From: Camelus bactrianus
Lineage: Eukaryota > Chordata > Mammalia > Artiodactyla > Camelidae
Assembly: GCF_048773025.1 (NCBI RefSeq)
Contig: NC_133557.1
Coordinates: 11,238,001 to 11,302,000 of the forward strand
Length of the DNA stretch: 64,000 nucleotides
Direction: 5' to 3'
The notes beneath the pieces were generated by a model that was not told the origin of the DNA, searched no databases, and saw nothing but the letters and a program-made list of their open reading frames with translations. The translations under genes and the position numbers were made by a program. Positions 12,640 to 33,187 of this stretch are shown here, in pieces (positions within the stretch are counted from its first letter, which is position 1; the number at the start of each line of letters is the position of its first letter).

Positions 12640-15220
12640 TGATTACTCGAAACTGAACTCAACAATGGCCTTCACTCAGTGAGGCTGAGATGCCAGAACT
12701 TCCCAGGTTTAACATAAAGTAAGGCTTTACTTTAAGTAAGTCTCCCAAAAGTTTAAGGAGATGGAACCGTTGGAGTGGATTTATCTTTTGCAAACATATG
12801 CACCAACACCATTACATCTCCTGAGGGAGCCTGAAGATCAATCTCTTTACTAAGAAATTGAGAAATACTTTAGTAAGGAGAACATCAGCATCCTTGAAGT
12901 GCTCTGTGATGGCTGTTTTCTGTTGCTTGGGAAACGCTGCCATTGAGAAGGACTCCCTGATTTCAATTGGGATCATGAGGTAAAGATAACAGAGAGCAAG
13001 TGCAGAGCTTAACTGGCAGAAAAAAAAGGTGGCATGCTTATTGTAATGGATAGCAAGGATGAATTGGTAATCAGAATATTTGGCAATTTCTAACTGATCA
13101 CAGTTCCCCTATAAAGGAAATAGATGGTCCATCTACTAAATGTTAATTGATCAGTGGGATTTTCAGGTTTGGAATCCAGAAACCTGACTCGGGTTGCCAA
13201 AATGGAGAATCAGAGCCTCTAACCCAATTTCCAGTTATAAGCCAGTTCAGAATCAGGAAACCATTGATCAAAGGGAAAGCAAAAGATCTGGCAATATTGC
13301 CATAGTAAATATAGTAAATCTTTCTTCAAGTCTTTCCTCAATTGGCCTGTTAACATTTATTAGAATCATAATTTACTATGAAAAAATACTCAAACTTCTA
13401 AGAATGTGAGATACTGGCTCTGAATTTGTTATTTTCCAGGAACTCAGAATGCCTTTATGATCCACCAGTTAGAGTGGGCTTATGGTTTTCAAGTGATAAA
13501 TGGGGTTCTGACACAAGTTTGATTCAGAGTGGGCCAGCTAATTATACGGACGCGTTCTGGGATTATTTCCCCAGTTCATGAATGTGTAATTGGAATAGAC
13601 ATAATTAGCAACTGGCAGACTCCCCAGCTGGCTCTCTGATCCATGGAGTGAGAGGAGGAAATGCCAAGCAGAAACTCCTGGAGCTTTCTCTTGTAATAGG
13701 ATAATAAACCAAAATCAATTGGGGGAAATTAAAGAGACAAAGGCTATCATTTAAATTAGAGAGAAAAAAGGATGACGATACTTGTATCAGACAGGATTAA
13801 TTCAGAGAAGGAGAAAGAGAAGGAATTGGCTTACATGATTACAAGGGTTGGTTAAGCAAGACCAAAAGGCATAGGTCAAGCCATCAGGAAAAGAAGATGA
13901 AGGGCTGAAGCTGCTGTCCACAAGAAATATTTCTTCTTTTTCTCCTTCTCCTCCTCCTTTTTCTCCTCCTCCTTTTTCTTCTTTGTCTCTCTGTATCTCT
14001 CTTCCTCCCCTTAGCCTTACATTAAAGATCTTCTGACTGATGGAATTAGTCCCACCTAAATTATCCAGTCATCTCATTATGGACCTTAATTACATCTGAA
14101 AACTCCCTTCAGAGTAACACCTAGATTCAAATGTGATTAAATGACTGGGGACTTTAGCCTAGCTAAGTTGACACATGGGGGAAAAAACTTACCCCACCCC
14201 CACTTAACAGGACTGTTCACTGTCCACAGCTCCTGGCATCTGGGATACACTGTTGCCCTGGAAAACATTTCTGCCCTTACACCAAGTTGTAGGAACCATC
14301 AGAATCAGCTGGCTTTTACTTGGCAGTGTTATCTGCACACCTTTATAGTTTTCCTTTGGGCTAGTCAGCAATCTTGCTCTCTACCATAATATAATCTGCA
14401 AAAATCTTGATTATTTTGATATCATGGAACATCACATATGCCAATACAATGTTAACATTATGCTTATTAGACTTGAGGAGTAGGAATTAGCAAGCATTTA
14501 AATGCATTAGCAAAATACACATGAGTAGAAAGGTAAGACAGGATCTCATGAAAACCCCAGACCCCGTTACTTTGATGACATTTCTGAGAGGACTGTGGTT
14601 AAGAGCATGTCAAGGTATCCTTTTCGAGATTAAAAAAAACAAATTGCCATGCCCTTGCAATGCTTATTCTTACAATAAGGCACAAAGCTTCATGGCCATT
14701 TTAATTTTTAAGGCAACATATACCACAATTACAAGTACTTTTCTGATGCATTTGCTGAGTAACTTCTTAAAGCATTAGATTTGAGTAGGAATGAGTGCAA
14801 GTAAAGTCTCTCCAGCAAACAGTGCAAACTTCTCTGCCACTTTGTCCTTATGGCCTAGGCAGGACCAATGATAATTTTATAGTATCTTTAGCAAACGAAG
14901 ATGTGGAGTGGATGTTCTGGAAAGCTCTAAAAAAAGAAACACAGCGCACCAGGACTTTTGGAGAAAAGTACTATCCTATTCTGCAGATAACTGTTTTGAT
15001 TTAGAAGAACAGCTCCTGTCTTGCTACTGAGTCCTGGTGGAGATGAATATCTAACCAGAGGACATCAAATGACCATGCAACCTGAGCTGTCCCTCATGGA
15101 CGATGTGTAATCTGATCTATCAAGTCTTCATATTGGGCACCCACAGCAACAATCCTTCTCCATTTGGAACAGTATATAAGAGATTATGCCTGGGCAGGTC
15201 CTAAAGTCACAAGCAGTTTT
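12640..15220 (+). mobile_element. ERVL internal (pol) fossil
   Basis: A decayed ERVL internal region in sense orientation. The first half resembles the protease/early pol part of HERV-L-type elements ('aatggatagcaaggatgaattggtaatcagaatattt', 'gtgggccagctaattat', 'agcaactggcagactcccc'). The right part resembles reverse transcriptase and RNase H sequence ('ttaacattatgcttattagacttgagg', 'tctggaaagctctaaaa'). A separate block sits within it at about 13770-14150. It carries many disabling changes and is a dead copy. ERVL spread before the placental radiation, so it is probably around 100 million years old. Confidence 0.7.
13926..14010 (+). repeat. Pyrimidine-rich low-complexity tract (CTCCTT-like)
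   Basis: About 85 bases of nearly pure T and C, built on TTCTCC/CTCCTCC units. It lies inside the block that interrupts the ERVL remnant. The flanks ('ccttagccttacattaaagatcttctgac', 'gctaagttgacacat') look like another interspersed repeat that I cannot name with certainty. Confidence 0.6.
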
Positions 15221-15379
15221 TATGAGTAGATGACTCATATATTTGACTCCTTGTAAAGAAAAAAACACACCATTATTTTCATTTGTGTTACATACAGTAC
15301 TCTCAAATATTATCCACCAATTTTGACATTTCAGACACCAGATATGTGAGTTTTTCCCACACATCAAGAAATCCTGCTG

Positions 15380-16185
15380 GCTATCCTACAATTGAACTCA
15401 GTTCTGACACTATCTACCTGGAGATGGGATTAAGGGCACAGGTTAAGGGTTCAGTCCTACAAGAACACCCCCTCTGTCTTCATTAGGGCTCAATCACAAG
15501 TCCAGACTGTTACCTGTGCTTCATGAGCCACAGGCTGTAGATCGGAGTTTCCCATGACCCCGTCCTTTGGTCCGATTAATTTGTGAGGGCAGCTCACAGA
15601 ACCCAAGAAACTGCTTACTTATTAGGTTAGCAGTTTATTGTAAAAGGATGTAACTCAGGAACAGCCAAATAAAAAAGATGAATAGAGCAAGGTATGTGGG
15701 AAGGAGTGTAGAGCTTCCATGCCCTTTCTGAGCACACCTGCATCTTTACGCTTTTACCAAGCCCAGAACCTCACCAAACCCTCTCCTTTTGGGTTTTTAT
15801 GGAGGCTCCACTACGAAGGCATGATTGATTCAATCACTGGCCATTAGTGACTGATTCAATGTGCAGCATGTCTCCCATCCCTGGAGGTCAGTGAGGTGGG
15901 ACTACATGTTCCAAACCCATATCATGTGTTTGGTTCCCCTGGCAACCAACCCCCATCCTTAAGGGCTTTCCATTAACATAAACTCAGTTGTGGTTGAAAA
16001 GGGCTTGTTATGAAAAATGACATATGATGGCTTTGGAACTACTTCAGGAAGCAATGACAAAAGACCTAATATTATAACAAAACATACTCCCATGGCTCCT
16101 ATATAAAAAACAAGAGTTTTAGGAGCTATGTGCCAGGGACGGTAGACAGACCAAATATATATTTCTTATTATAAATCACATAACA
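15380..16185 (-). repeat. ERVL-class LTR, second copy
   Basis: A fuller relative of the LTR at 1-525, in the same (minus) orientation. In its own sense it has the polyadenylation-like block seen here as 'gcagtttattgtaaaagg', and it ends at the right edge with 'ttcttattataaatcaca'. It is in opposite orientation to the ERVL internal remnant on its left, so the two need not be one provirus. Solo LTR fossil, old. Confidence 0.6.
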
Positions 16186-16609
16186 CTCCTTGTGCTGCAT
16201 TGCTTCTTATCCCCCAACACATCCCTCTGGCTTCATGTGGCTATTCTTATGGTCGGTGACTGAGAAGAAAAATATCTTGAGCTTATTTTACAGGTGGTTC
16301 TGAACACTGTGATGGATATGACTGGAATGACGTTAGCTGCTTTATTTGTCTGTTGCATGAACAAGAGCAAAGCCCACCATCTGATCAGAACTGCAAGCTC
16401 ACTCCAGGCCCTAGACCATCATGGCCTTGGTTGCCATTTAGCAACCCTTCCTTCCCAGTTGTAATTCCTGCATGCTAGAATTGCAAAAACAGCCCTATGC
16501 TCATTTGCAAATGTGCTCAGGAAGGGTGGCTCCTTGACATGCTGTGCACTTCCAGTGTCACAGGCACCATCTCTGGGCTCTTCATATTTGGTGTCATTCA
16601 CTCCACCAG

Positions 16610-16870
16610 CTTCCCTAGCTTACAGATGAGGAAACTGAGGCTCAGAGAGGTGAGGATGAGGATGACAGCAATCAGCAACTTGGTTTTTGGGCACTGCCCT
16701 GAACACAATTCCCTTTAATCCTCACTACAGCCCTGCAATATTACCCTCCTTGTTTAACAGATCTGGAAGCTGAATATACCAAGAGAGAAAGCCAGGATTT
16801 GCACCCTAGTCTGTATGACTCAGAAGCCCAGGCTCTTAACGGCATGTGGTTATGCATTCAGCTGTCTCCA
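16610..16870 (-). repeat. MIR SINE, antisense
   Basis: 'ttacagatgaggaaactgaggctcagagaggtg' followed by 'atttgcaccctagtctgtatgactcagaagcccaggctcttaac' is the classic MIR antisense wording. Confidence 0.7.
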
Positions 16871-17429
16871 AATTCAGGGCTCACCCTTGAGCAGTGCCTT
16901 CCTTCTCCCTTGACATGCACCAGGCTCAGGAAGTCTACGCCCTCCACGTCATCATTTCTTTAGACTCAGTGGCCCTGAGAACCACAACCTGTGATGAGGT
17001 GGACTGACAACCTCGTCCACCCTCAGTTCAGATTTCCAAAGAGCCAAGAACAATAGAGCCCACTCATCTCCAATTTTCTTGGCAAAAAATAACAAAATCC
17101 ACGGTTACACAAGACCAGGAAGACTAGAAAATTACATTCCAAAGTAATTGATATTCTACAAACATCCCCAAGGGGAGTATGAACCCTGAGACAGGATCTC
17201 AAATCACGAAAGCCATCACCCTGAACTAAAGCTTTCAGTTTACAAAACCAGAAGTGAAGTGTCCAAGGATGGCCTGGGGCTTCTGTGAAATTTACACAGG
17301 ACCCAGCCCATCCCACGCAGCTGGTAGAGAGAGTACAGGGAGTGGAAAGTACTTTTGTCTCTGAGCTTACAGCAGCTCAACTGAGGGTCCCAGACCCTCA
17401 AGACCTGTGCATCTGCAGGAGAGTGGAGG

Positions 17430-18050
17430 AGGGACAGGGTAGTGGGAGGTGAGGTCAGAGAGGACACCAGAGACCCTGCAAGGTCTGGAAGGCATCGCTC
17501 AGAGTTGGATTTTTGCTCTGAGTGCAATGGGAAACTTTGGAGGGTTTTCAGCAGAGGAGTGCCATGGTCTGACTCCTGCCAATTTTGACCTCAAGAATTA
17601 AATAATGTCTCTAAAAAATTTCACATGTGTCTTGTTGCAGAATGGGAGCTTAATAAATGCCATTTCCTCACTCCCTAACTCTCCTTCCTGGGACATTTTT
17701 TCCCCCCAATTTATCAAGAAGAGCCAATCCACCAACCTCTGAGCATCAGACTCTAAAACTGTGTGCAAAAGAGATTGTGGGCAGGCAAGGGAAGAAGCTG
17801 GGACAGCAAGTAGGCCACTCCCTCAATCACTCAGGCCAAGATGATGGCAGCTGAGGGGGAGTTGTTAAATGTGATCAGATTCTGGAAGGTGCTGACAGGA
17901 TTTCGTGACAGATGGGTCATGAGAGATAAGGAAAGCAGGGTCAAGGGGGACTCCAGGGGCTGGGGCTGGGGCAACTGGATGGATTGGGATGCCATTTCTT
18001 GAGACGGTGAGGATGGGGGTATTTGGACTGAATTCTCTATGATCCTCAAA
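17430..18050 (-). repeat. L2 LINE, antisense
   Basis: 'gagtgcaatgggaaactttggagggttttcagcagaggagtgccatggtctgac' and the later 'ggactccaggggctggggctggggcaactgga' follow the antisense L2 body. The stretch 16880-17430 shows nothing I can name. Confidence 0.6.
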
Positions 18051-18289
18051 CCCAGAGCAGCAAGGTAAACCTAATGCTTTGGCTTTAAGGCTCTTTGTCC
18101 ACTTCCTGTAAATCTTATTCACAAACTATCCATCCATTCATCCATCCAATTAATCCTTCATTCCTTTATATCATTTAACAAACCATCACTAGTTTACCAT
18201 GTGGTAAACATGGGAGGCATGGGAGGATTAATTAGACTTACATCCTGTACTCCAGAAACATAATTTGGTGGGGAATTCAGAGATTAGCC

Positions 18290-18440
18290 ATCCTCACTCA
18301 TTCATGTGTTCATTCACTTAGTCACTTAACCAACAATCATCAGCACTTAATTTCTGACAAGTAAGCATTGTGGTAGGCACTGCGGATGATCCTGCCCTTA
18401 AGAATGTCTTAGTCCAATTGGAAAGCCTTGGATTAGCCAC
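18290..18440 (-). repeat. L2-like 3' end, antisense
   Basis: 'cattcatgtgttcattcacttagtcac' and 'gcattgtggtaggcactgcggatgatcctgcccttaagaatgtcttagtcc' resemble the L2 tail in antisense. It lies 370 bp upstream of BPIFA3 coding exon 1. Confidence 0.5.
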
Positions 18441-18783
18441 CCTCACCTCTTCATTCATTTATTTTTTCACTGAAGAGTCCAGCCCTCCAGCCCGTGCAGG
18501 ATCTGGGAGAGGACTCCCACTGGATGACCCAACAGTGGGCTCTACTGGGTGTCTCCAAGCAACAAGGCTTCCCTCTGGATCCCTGGCCTCCCCGCAGGGT
18601 TCCACCTGCTGCCCTCACCATGTGAGCAAGCCCCGTGGCAGCTGCCAGAGTCCATCACGACACCTCCCCTCAGCATGCTGGGGGCTAACTCTGGCGTCAT
18701 CTTCCTAGAGAAAACCATGAGTCCATCCATCCAGGTGGCCAGCCTTGCAGCCATCCACCTGGGTACCATCTGACCTTTCTTGA

Positions 18784-27151
<8,368 letters not shown>

Positions 27152-27340
27152 GTCCAGCCAACCTTCCACGAGCCAGACTCCAGTGTCCTCCTGCAGCTCA
27201 CTGATAATCAGAAGGAGATTCCACCTTCGGGGACATGAAGTCTCCCTCAGAGTGAGGCTTCTGCTGCCCCGAAAGCTTTTAACATAGGCCCTGTGGACCT
27301 CCTGTCTTCTTCCATAATAAATTCTAGCTCTAAAGTGTGC
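27152..27340 (+). terminator. BPIFA3: BPIFA3 3' UTR with poly(A) signal
   Basis: The 3' UTR follows the TGA directly. A canonical AATAAA lies at 27316-27321, about 165 bp after the stop, with a GT-rich stretch ('aaagtgtgcag') behind it. Cleavage is expected near 27335-27340. Confidence 0.75.
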
Positions 27341-27529
27341 AGAGATCCCCTGCTGGGCCCTGAGGTTTGGGTTCCAGAAGTTAGACCTAATGAAGGTTCA
27401 TCTCAAGACTAAATATACCTGGGTTAGCTCGTCAACCCAGGAATGCTAGAAAAAACACTTTCCTTTCCTGTAATTTGCAGCTAGAAGCCCATCATTGCAG
27501 AAGAGGTCTTGTTGAGGCTTCCCAGTCCT

Positions 27530-27780
27530 TCATTCATTCAACTTGAGATTTACTGAGCACCTAACATGTGCCAAACACTTCGCTGGGCTCCAAGGGGGTG
27601 TGGGAAAATGGTGACAGAGTGGTAAGTATAAACACTGGCACCAAACGGATCTGAGTTCAAATTCAGTTCTGCCCAATGAGAAGTTCTGTGAGGGTGTGGA
27701 CATGTGCCTCAGGGTGACCAATGACCCCCAAGGCCCCAGCAGAGGCCTGGCACAGAGTGTGAACTCAGCAAATATCTGTG
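27530..27780 (-). repeat. L2 tail, antisense, with mixed MIR-like sequence
   Basis: 'cattcattcaacttgagatttactgagcacctaacatgtgccaaacacttcgctggg' is the L2 3' end in antisense. It is followed by MIR-like 'ggcaccaaacggatctgagttcaaattcagttctgccc'. Confidence 0.55.
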
Positions 27781-28054
27781 GTTAAACGTGGGTGAATCCC
27801 AGTGTTCTGACTCACTAGCTGTGATGGGGCTGAGACACATTAACTTTTGGTCTTCCTCCTCTGCAAATGGGAGTGGAAATCTTCCAGGAGATGGAGCAAT
27901 GGGAGCCTTCAGACTGCTGGTGGGAGGTGAGTCGTGCCGGCACTTTATACAACTGGGTTACAGCATCTTCTGAAGTGCAGCCTATACCTCCCCCAACCCA
28001 AAATCCCGCGCCTAGGTACATGCACCCTGGAAACACGTGTATGTGGCCACCGCA

Positions 28055-28535
28055 GGACATGTCCAAGGTGGCTCATAGTAGAGGTAGTCATAATAGCCCC
28101 AAAGCAAAAACTCCCTAAATGTCTATCAAAACAATGGGTAAATAGAGTGGGTAAGTGTCTTGCAGGAAAGTCACCAGCAGAGTGCTCTACAGTAATGAAC
28201 ATGACCTACACCCACACACCACCACATGGATGGCTCTCACACACCTAACGAAACCAGGAGCGAAAAAAGCACACATCTCCCATTTACATGAAGCTCAAAA
28301 CCAGCCAACCTGCTCCATCCTGTCAGAGATCCAGAGAATGGTCACCCTCGGGGAGAGGGTTAGTGAATGGGAGGGGCGTGAGGAGCTTCTGGAGGGTTGG
28401 TAACGTTCTGTTTCCTGATCTGAGTACTCATTATGGGGAGGGTGTTCAGTTTGCAAAAATTCGTTGAACTATTCACTTCTGTGCATCTTTCTTCTGTATG
28501 TGATACTTTAACCAAAAAAAAAGTTTGAAAAGAAA
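28055..28535 (+). mobile_element. Old L1M 3' end, sense
   Basis: Older L1 3' wording: 'caaaaactccctaaatgtctatcaaaacaatgggtaaata', 'atggatggctctcacacacctaacg', 'catttacatgaagctcaaaacc', 'ttctggagggttggtaacgttctg', and the tail 'gatactttaaccaaaaaaaaagtttg'. Diverged and truncated. Confidence 0.7.
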
Positions 28536-28624
28536 AAGCAGTTACCATGCAAGATGTTTGTAGGAGTATGTGAAAAAAATTTTTGCAATATGTTTAGCAT
28601 CTAGCTCCATAGGAAATGCTTATT

Positions 28625-28855
28625 TTTTAATTTTTATATTTTTTAATTCCTATTTTTTATTGAAGTGTAATCAATTTACAGTGTTAGTTTCAGGTACAGC
28701 AAAGCGATTCAGTTATACATGCATATGTATATATTCAGATTCCTTTCCATTACAGCTCATTACAAGAAATAGTTCCCTGTGCTATATAGTAGGTCCCTGT
28801 TGTTTATTTATATTATATATAGTAATGTGTATCTGTTAATCCCAAACTCCTAAAG
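28625..28855 (-). mobile_element. Younger artiodactyl-type L1 3' UTR, antisense
   Basis: 'attgaagtgtaatcaatttacagtgttagtttcaggtacagcaaagcgattcagttatacatgc' and 'ttccctgtgctatatagtaggtccctgttg' are the antisense 3' UTR of the L1 lineage seen again at 43097, 50998 and 52597. Strongly 5'-truncated. Confidence 0.75.
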
Positions 28856-28994
28856 GAAATGGTTATTAAAAGTCACATAATTCATTAATTATTTGACTAA
28901 TGACTATTCAATTCTTAAATATCAATTCCTTCCCTCTTCCACCCAAGGGAAGGGAAAACAGACTGAGAAATCAAGGGGGAATAACACACACGCA

Positions 28995-29230
28995 CATTAA
29001 TAATAGTAGCACACATGTGCCGGCATGTGCCGAGCTTGGTGCTATGAACTTACGTTCAGCATCTCGTCAAATCCTCACAGCAACCTCAAGAAATACAAAA
29101 CTGCAACCCTGTTTATGCATGAGGCCACTGAGGCTCAGAGAGAGAAAGCCACTTGCCCAAGGTCACAGAGCCAGGAAATGACCAAGTCGACAGCACCCAG
29201 GCAGCCAGATTCCAGAGCCCACAGTCCTGA
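28995..29230 (-). repeat. MIR SINE, antisense
   Basis: 'gaggccactgaggctcagagagagaaagccacttgcccaaggtcacagagccagg', then 'gattccagagcccacagtcctgaccactgtg'. Clear MIR antisense. Confidence 0.75.
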
Positions 29231-29239
29231 CCACTGTGA

Positions 29240-30330
29240 TCGCCCCTTCAATCTTCCCTCCTGTCCTCCTAACACCCTCCCCAACACACACACCCTGCAC
29301 TGAGTGGAAAGTGATGAAACATGAATTCAGCTAGGTTGACAAGCTCAAACAAGGAAGTGTCAACAGCTCATGAGGTGAGATACTCATGTCTCCATCTTTC
29401 AGGTCAGACTCCCTAAGCCGAAATGCTTCACCAGAGATTTGTAACCCTAAACGCCCAGGTTCACACAAAGGATTCCTTTTGACAGCCTTGAGTTTACGGG
29501 GGTTTTCCTGCTTATGATTCAAAGAGCACACATGGCAGTGCTGGGCCCCGTCCTCTGGCAAGCTTACCTGGTCCCTGGGCGGGGACAGGTTTTGTGTGCC
29601 TTCCCCTCGACACCTTCCAGGGGTGGCTTTCTCAAGGGGCCCCCTTAGGTTTCTCAAATTTGGTTTTCTTTTATTTTAAGGTTCACAGAGCTGTAGACTC
29701 ATGTTTCCTCCTGGAAGACCCTGTTGCACAACAGAGCTCCTTTATGACACCAGGGTCCAGGTTCGCGGGTAATTTAAGCAGAAATTTAGCCCCCAATACT
29801 CAGAAACTTGCTCCAGGCCCAGCTCATAACTGTCTGTGCTCGTGGCTTCCGTGCCCTTCCACTGCCGAGTTCCGTCTCCCAGGGAAGAAACCAGCATCCC
29901 ACTCCCACGTTCCGGAGAACAGACCTTGCATACGTAGTTCAGTCTCTTGAAACATAAAATTAACTCTGCCCTTTAAAAATGGATCTCTTGATTCACAAAA
30001 TGCTACCAGTACAGACTCCCAAACACCACCACAATCTGACGTGTAGGAAGGAAAGGGCGTTTCCTCCAGTTTCTGAGAAACAAACTGGGAAGGCATTGAT
30101 GTCACTGACATCACCAATGCAGAAAGCACTGCCCTGAAATGTCAGCTACGTGCCTGTCCACATTTCCTGTGCCCCACAACCCTTGCCCTGCTCTAGGCAG
30201 TGGAAGAGGCAGCACCTGCGGCTTCAAGGAAGGACAACTTCAGTAAAAGCGGAGAGAAGGCTTTTGAGTCTCCAAAGCCTGGTCTCAGACAAAACAGTAG
30301 TGACAGAGAACAAATCAGTGTTGGTCTGTT
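29240..30330. other. Intergenic stretch without a recognised feature
   Basis: Between the MIR at 29230 and the old L1 tail at 30335 I see no BPIF-like exon, no RNA gene and no repeat I can name with confidence. Confidence 0.4.
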
Positions 30331-30334
30331 GAGG

Positions 30335-30490
30335 GGAAGGGGAGGGAGGGCGTGACTATGAAAGGGCAGCGTGAGAGTGTTTGGGGGGGTGATGAACTGT
30401 TCTGTATCCTGATTATTATGGTGGTTACCTAGAACTATTCACACGTTAAAACTCATTTGACTTGTGCACCAAAAAAAAAAAAAAAAGTTA
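30335..30490 (+). repeat. Old L1 3' tail
   Basis: 'ggtgatgaactgttctgtatcctgattattatggtggttacctagaactattcacacgttaaaactc' and the A-run at about 30471-30486 are an old L1 3' end in sense orientation. Confidence 0.6.
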
Positions 30491-30581
30491 ATTTTACTGT
30501 AGGTTTTATTTTTAATTTTTAAGCCTGGGTTTCTCAAGTTCAAAACTTGGAACATAGGGGACATTAAGAATACCAACGTTG

Positions 30582-30740
30582 TGGGGAAAGGTGTAGCTCA
30601 AATGGTAGAGCACATGCTTAGCATGCATGAGGTCCTGGGTTCAATCCCCAGTACCTCCATTAAAAAAACAAACAAACAAAACTAATAATAAATAAATAGA
30701 TCTAATGACCTCCCCCTACAAAAAAAATTCAAAAAAAAGA
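30582..30740 (+). mobile_element. Camelid-type tRNA-derived SINE
   Basis: A tRNA-like head with an A-box-like 'gtgtagctcaaatggtagag' and a B box at 30638-30647 (GGTTCAATCC). It continues with 'ccccagtacctccatt', an A-rich linker with AAAC and AATA units, then 'cctaatgacctcccc'-like wording and an A-rich tail. This layout matches the abundant SINE of camelid genomes as I remember it. It is the only good copy I found in the window. Confidence 0.8.
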
Positions 30741-31319
30741 ATGGCAACATTGAAGGAATTGAAGCAAGATTTCCTGCCTTCAAGACTAAAAATTTCCCAT
30801 GTTGGGTTGGTGCAGATTCAAGAGAAAGAGTTACTGTGCCCATGTTCCCTTCCAGAGCCTTGAGAGGGGACCCCAGGGAGAGAAGGTTAACTGGAGGGTC
30901 TCAGTGGTCCAGGCAGATGGGCTGGGGCAGTGCCCCCATGGTCCTGCTTGTGGCCCAAGGAATCGAGACGCAGAAAATTTGGGGTGTCCTGCAACAGAGT
31001 GAAAAGTAAATGCTAAATTCAAAGGGGCTTCTTGGACAGAAGGGAAGCAAAGCACATGGACTCAGCAGTCAAGAGACCAGATGGCCTATGACTGTCTCTA
31101 TATCTCCAGTCAAAACAGGGACAGGGCAGCCTCTTTCAGATGCCTTGGCACAAATAAAACCCCCGGAACAGAAATAAAACCCCAGGGGGAAATGGGGAAG
31201 TTTCTGTTACTTAGCAAAATGACATTTGAAATGCTAAGTAAACTATACCTACATTAGGAAAAAAAAGAAACACATAGACACATGAGTTTATGAACCAAAA
31301 TTCACGCACCTCCCCAGAT

Positions 31320-31460
31320 ATTATCCCCCGCTGGCCTTTGAGGTAAATATCACCCTCTCATTTTACAGATGAGGAAACTGAAGGTCAAAAGATTGGAATG
31401 ACTTTCCCAGGGTCACAGGATCTGAACCAGAGCCATGTGAGCCCAAATCCATTTCCTTTC
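31320..31460 (-). repeat. MIR SINE, antisense
   Basis: 'ctcattttacagatgaggaaactgaaggtcaaaagattggaatgactttcccagggtcacagg' is MIR antisense. Confidence 0.7.
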
Positions 31461-31784
31461 TGTCATAATACAAACAGCCTCCTGGCTTCAAACCAGCAGC
31501 TGTGAGCTGTCCCGAAACTCACTGCACCAACTTGAGCCCATTCCTTGACTTATCTACCTCCGTTTTCCCCCAAAGATAGCAGAAACCTGACTCAACCCAC
31601 AAGAGTTGTACCAAGATAACAAAAAAGTAGGACCCCTTCGAGGATGACATACAAGCTGTGGGAAGAGTCTCGTGAGCATGTGAGTGGATATTTGGGTTCA
31701 AAGCCACAGCTCCGGCCCCTCAGAGGCATTGGCCGGACTCACAGCGAGTGGGAGCAGTTCCGGTGAGGGTCTGGCATGAGGGGA

Positions 31785-31990
31785 AGGCAGCGTGGCTCAC
31801 TGATTACATGGGCATTAGACACGGGGGCGAATTCTGACCCTGCCACTCATTCGCTTTGTGTCTTTAGGAAGTAATCACCCTCTCTGAACCTCAATCTTCT
31901 TATCTGACATTTAAGGTTCAACAACAACCACTCCCGACAAAGACAAAATTCAAATATGAAGAGCACGTGGCACATAGTAAGCGCTCAATA
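31785..31990 (+). repeat. MIR SINE
   Basis: 'gattacatgggcattagacac', 'tgaccctgccactcattcgctttgtgtctttaggaagtaatcaccctctctgaacctcaatc'. It is followed by L2-tail-like 'cacgtggcacatagtaagcgctcaataaatg'. Confidence 0.65.
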
Positions 31991-32344
31991 AATGTACATT
32001 TCCTCCTTCTCTCTCTGCTTTTGATTATAAGGGGTTTAGTTTTGCAGGGCAAGAGCTGCTCTCACCGGATTAAGACCATGACTTCCCTGTGCCTCTGTTT
32101 TACCATCTGTAAAATAGACCCCAACGGCCCAAGCAGGGGGACAAAGGCCTTATTACTTCATTTGGGGAAGGAAAAAGAAAGGGTCAGGGCAAAGACCAGG
32201 ATGCCACACAGTCCCTCAGGCCCGGGAAACTGGAAAGCCTTTTCTGCAAAGTGGGAGGCGTGGGAGCCTGACATTCACAGACGTGGGGATGTAAAATGCT
32301 CGGGGCGTGTGGAAGGCGTTCTCACCTCTCAGCCAACTGATTAA

Positions 32345-32570
32345 GAGAAAGGACTAGAGTGTGGATGCCTGGGCTCCATGCCCACTGTGCGACTCTGGAC
32401 GTGTCACCTCACACTCAGGAGAGCCTCAGTTTCCCCCTTGTAACATGGGGTGCTCACAGCCACCCCACACAGGGTTGTGAGGATTCATGAGCAGCTGCAT
32501 GTGAAAAACAGTGACAGGCCTGGTATTCAGCGGGAGCTCTGTAAGTGTTAGCTGTTGACACTGGGTTTGT
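32345..32570 (+). repeat. MIR SINE
   Basis: 'gtgtggatgcctgggctccatg', 'gtgcgactctggacgtgtcacctcac', 'gagagcctcagtttcccccttgtaacatgggg', and the continuing 'gggttgtgaggattcatgag'. MIR sense. Confidence 0.7.
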
Positions 32571-33187
32571 TGTCATTATCACCTGACGAGTTGAGTCCTA
32601 ACTCTGCCCCGTCCTTGCTGCATCCCTGGACACTTGGCCTGCCAGGCCTGTTTCCTCCTCTGCAAAGGAGGAGCAGTAATCTTTCCCTCCCGGGGTTCTA
32701 TCTAGCTCCCAGCATGTGACTGTAAGGCAACTGGGGTTCAGAAGCCAGGAGACCCCTGCCCTGGAACTGAGGGGCATCCCAGATGTAGGGAAATCAGAGG
32801 CAGTTTGACTCTTTTTTGACACGTTGGGAACAAGAAGCCTCCAATTGGAGAAAAGTCAGTGGACCAGGAGTGAGAAAGAGCCTGGATATGAGACCGAGGT
32901 GCCTTCCCAGGCTCCGCCAGCTGCCTCTCCTGGTGTTCCAAGTGTGATCTTCCAGGTCACCTTGGAGTGTGGGTGCCCAGCCCCAGCCTGACTCATAAAC
33001 CATGAAGTCTTAAGTTACATTCCCATCTCAAGTTGTTCTCTTGTCAATCAAACAGCTTAACTCTTCCACCTATGAATGTGATTGGCAATTATTTACTTTG
33101 GAGAGCGCTGAAAGACACCACCAGATTGCAGAATTCTGAATTGTCTAGAAACCCATCATCCGATCACATGTTTCCTGATTTCCACAC

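Noticed and set aside
16280-16380. Possible extra exon after 'ttattttacag'
   Set aside because: The open codons after the acceptor-like site do not resemble any BPIF exon, and no in-phase partner exon was found.
9000-18700. Search for an additional BPIFA gene between BPIFA4 and BPIFA3
   Set aside because: No exon with the conserved GHC or CPL blocks and flanking splice sites was found on either strand. The interval is filled by repeats and unremarkable DNA.
30582-30660. tRNA-like sequence with a good B box
   Set aside because: It is the head of a SINE with the A-rich tail attached and a degraded acceptor stem. Not a functional tRNA gene.
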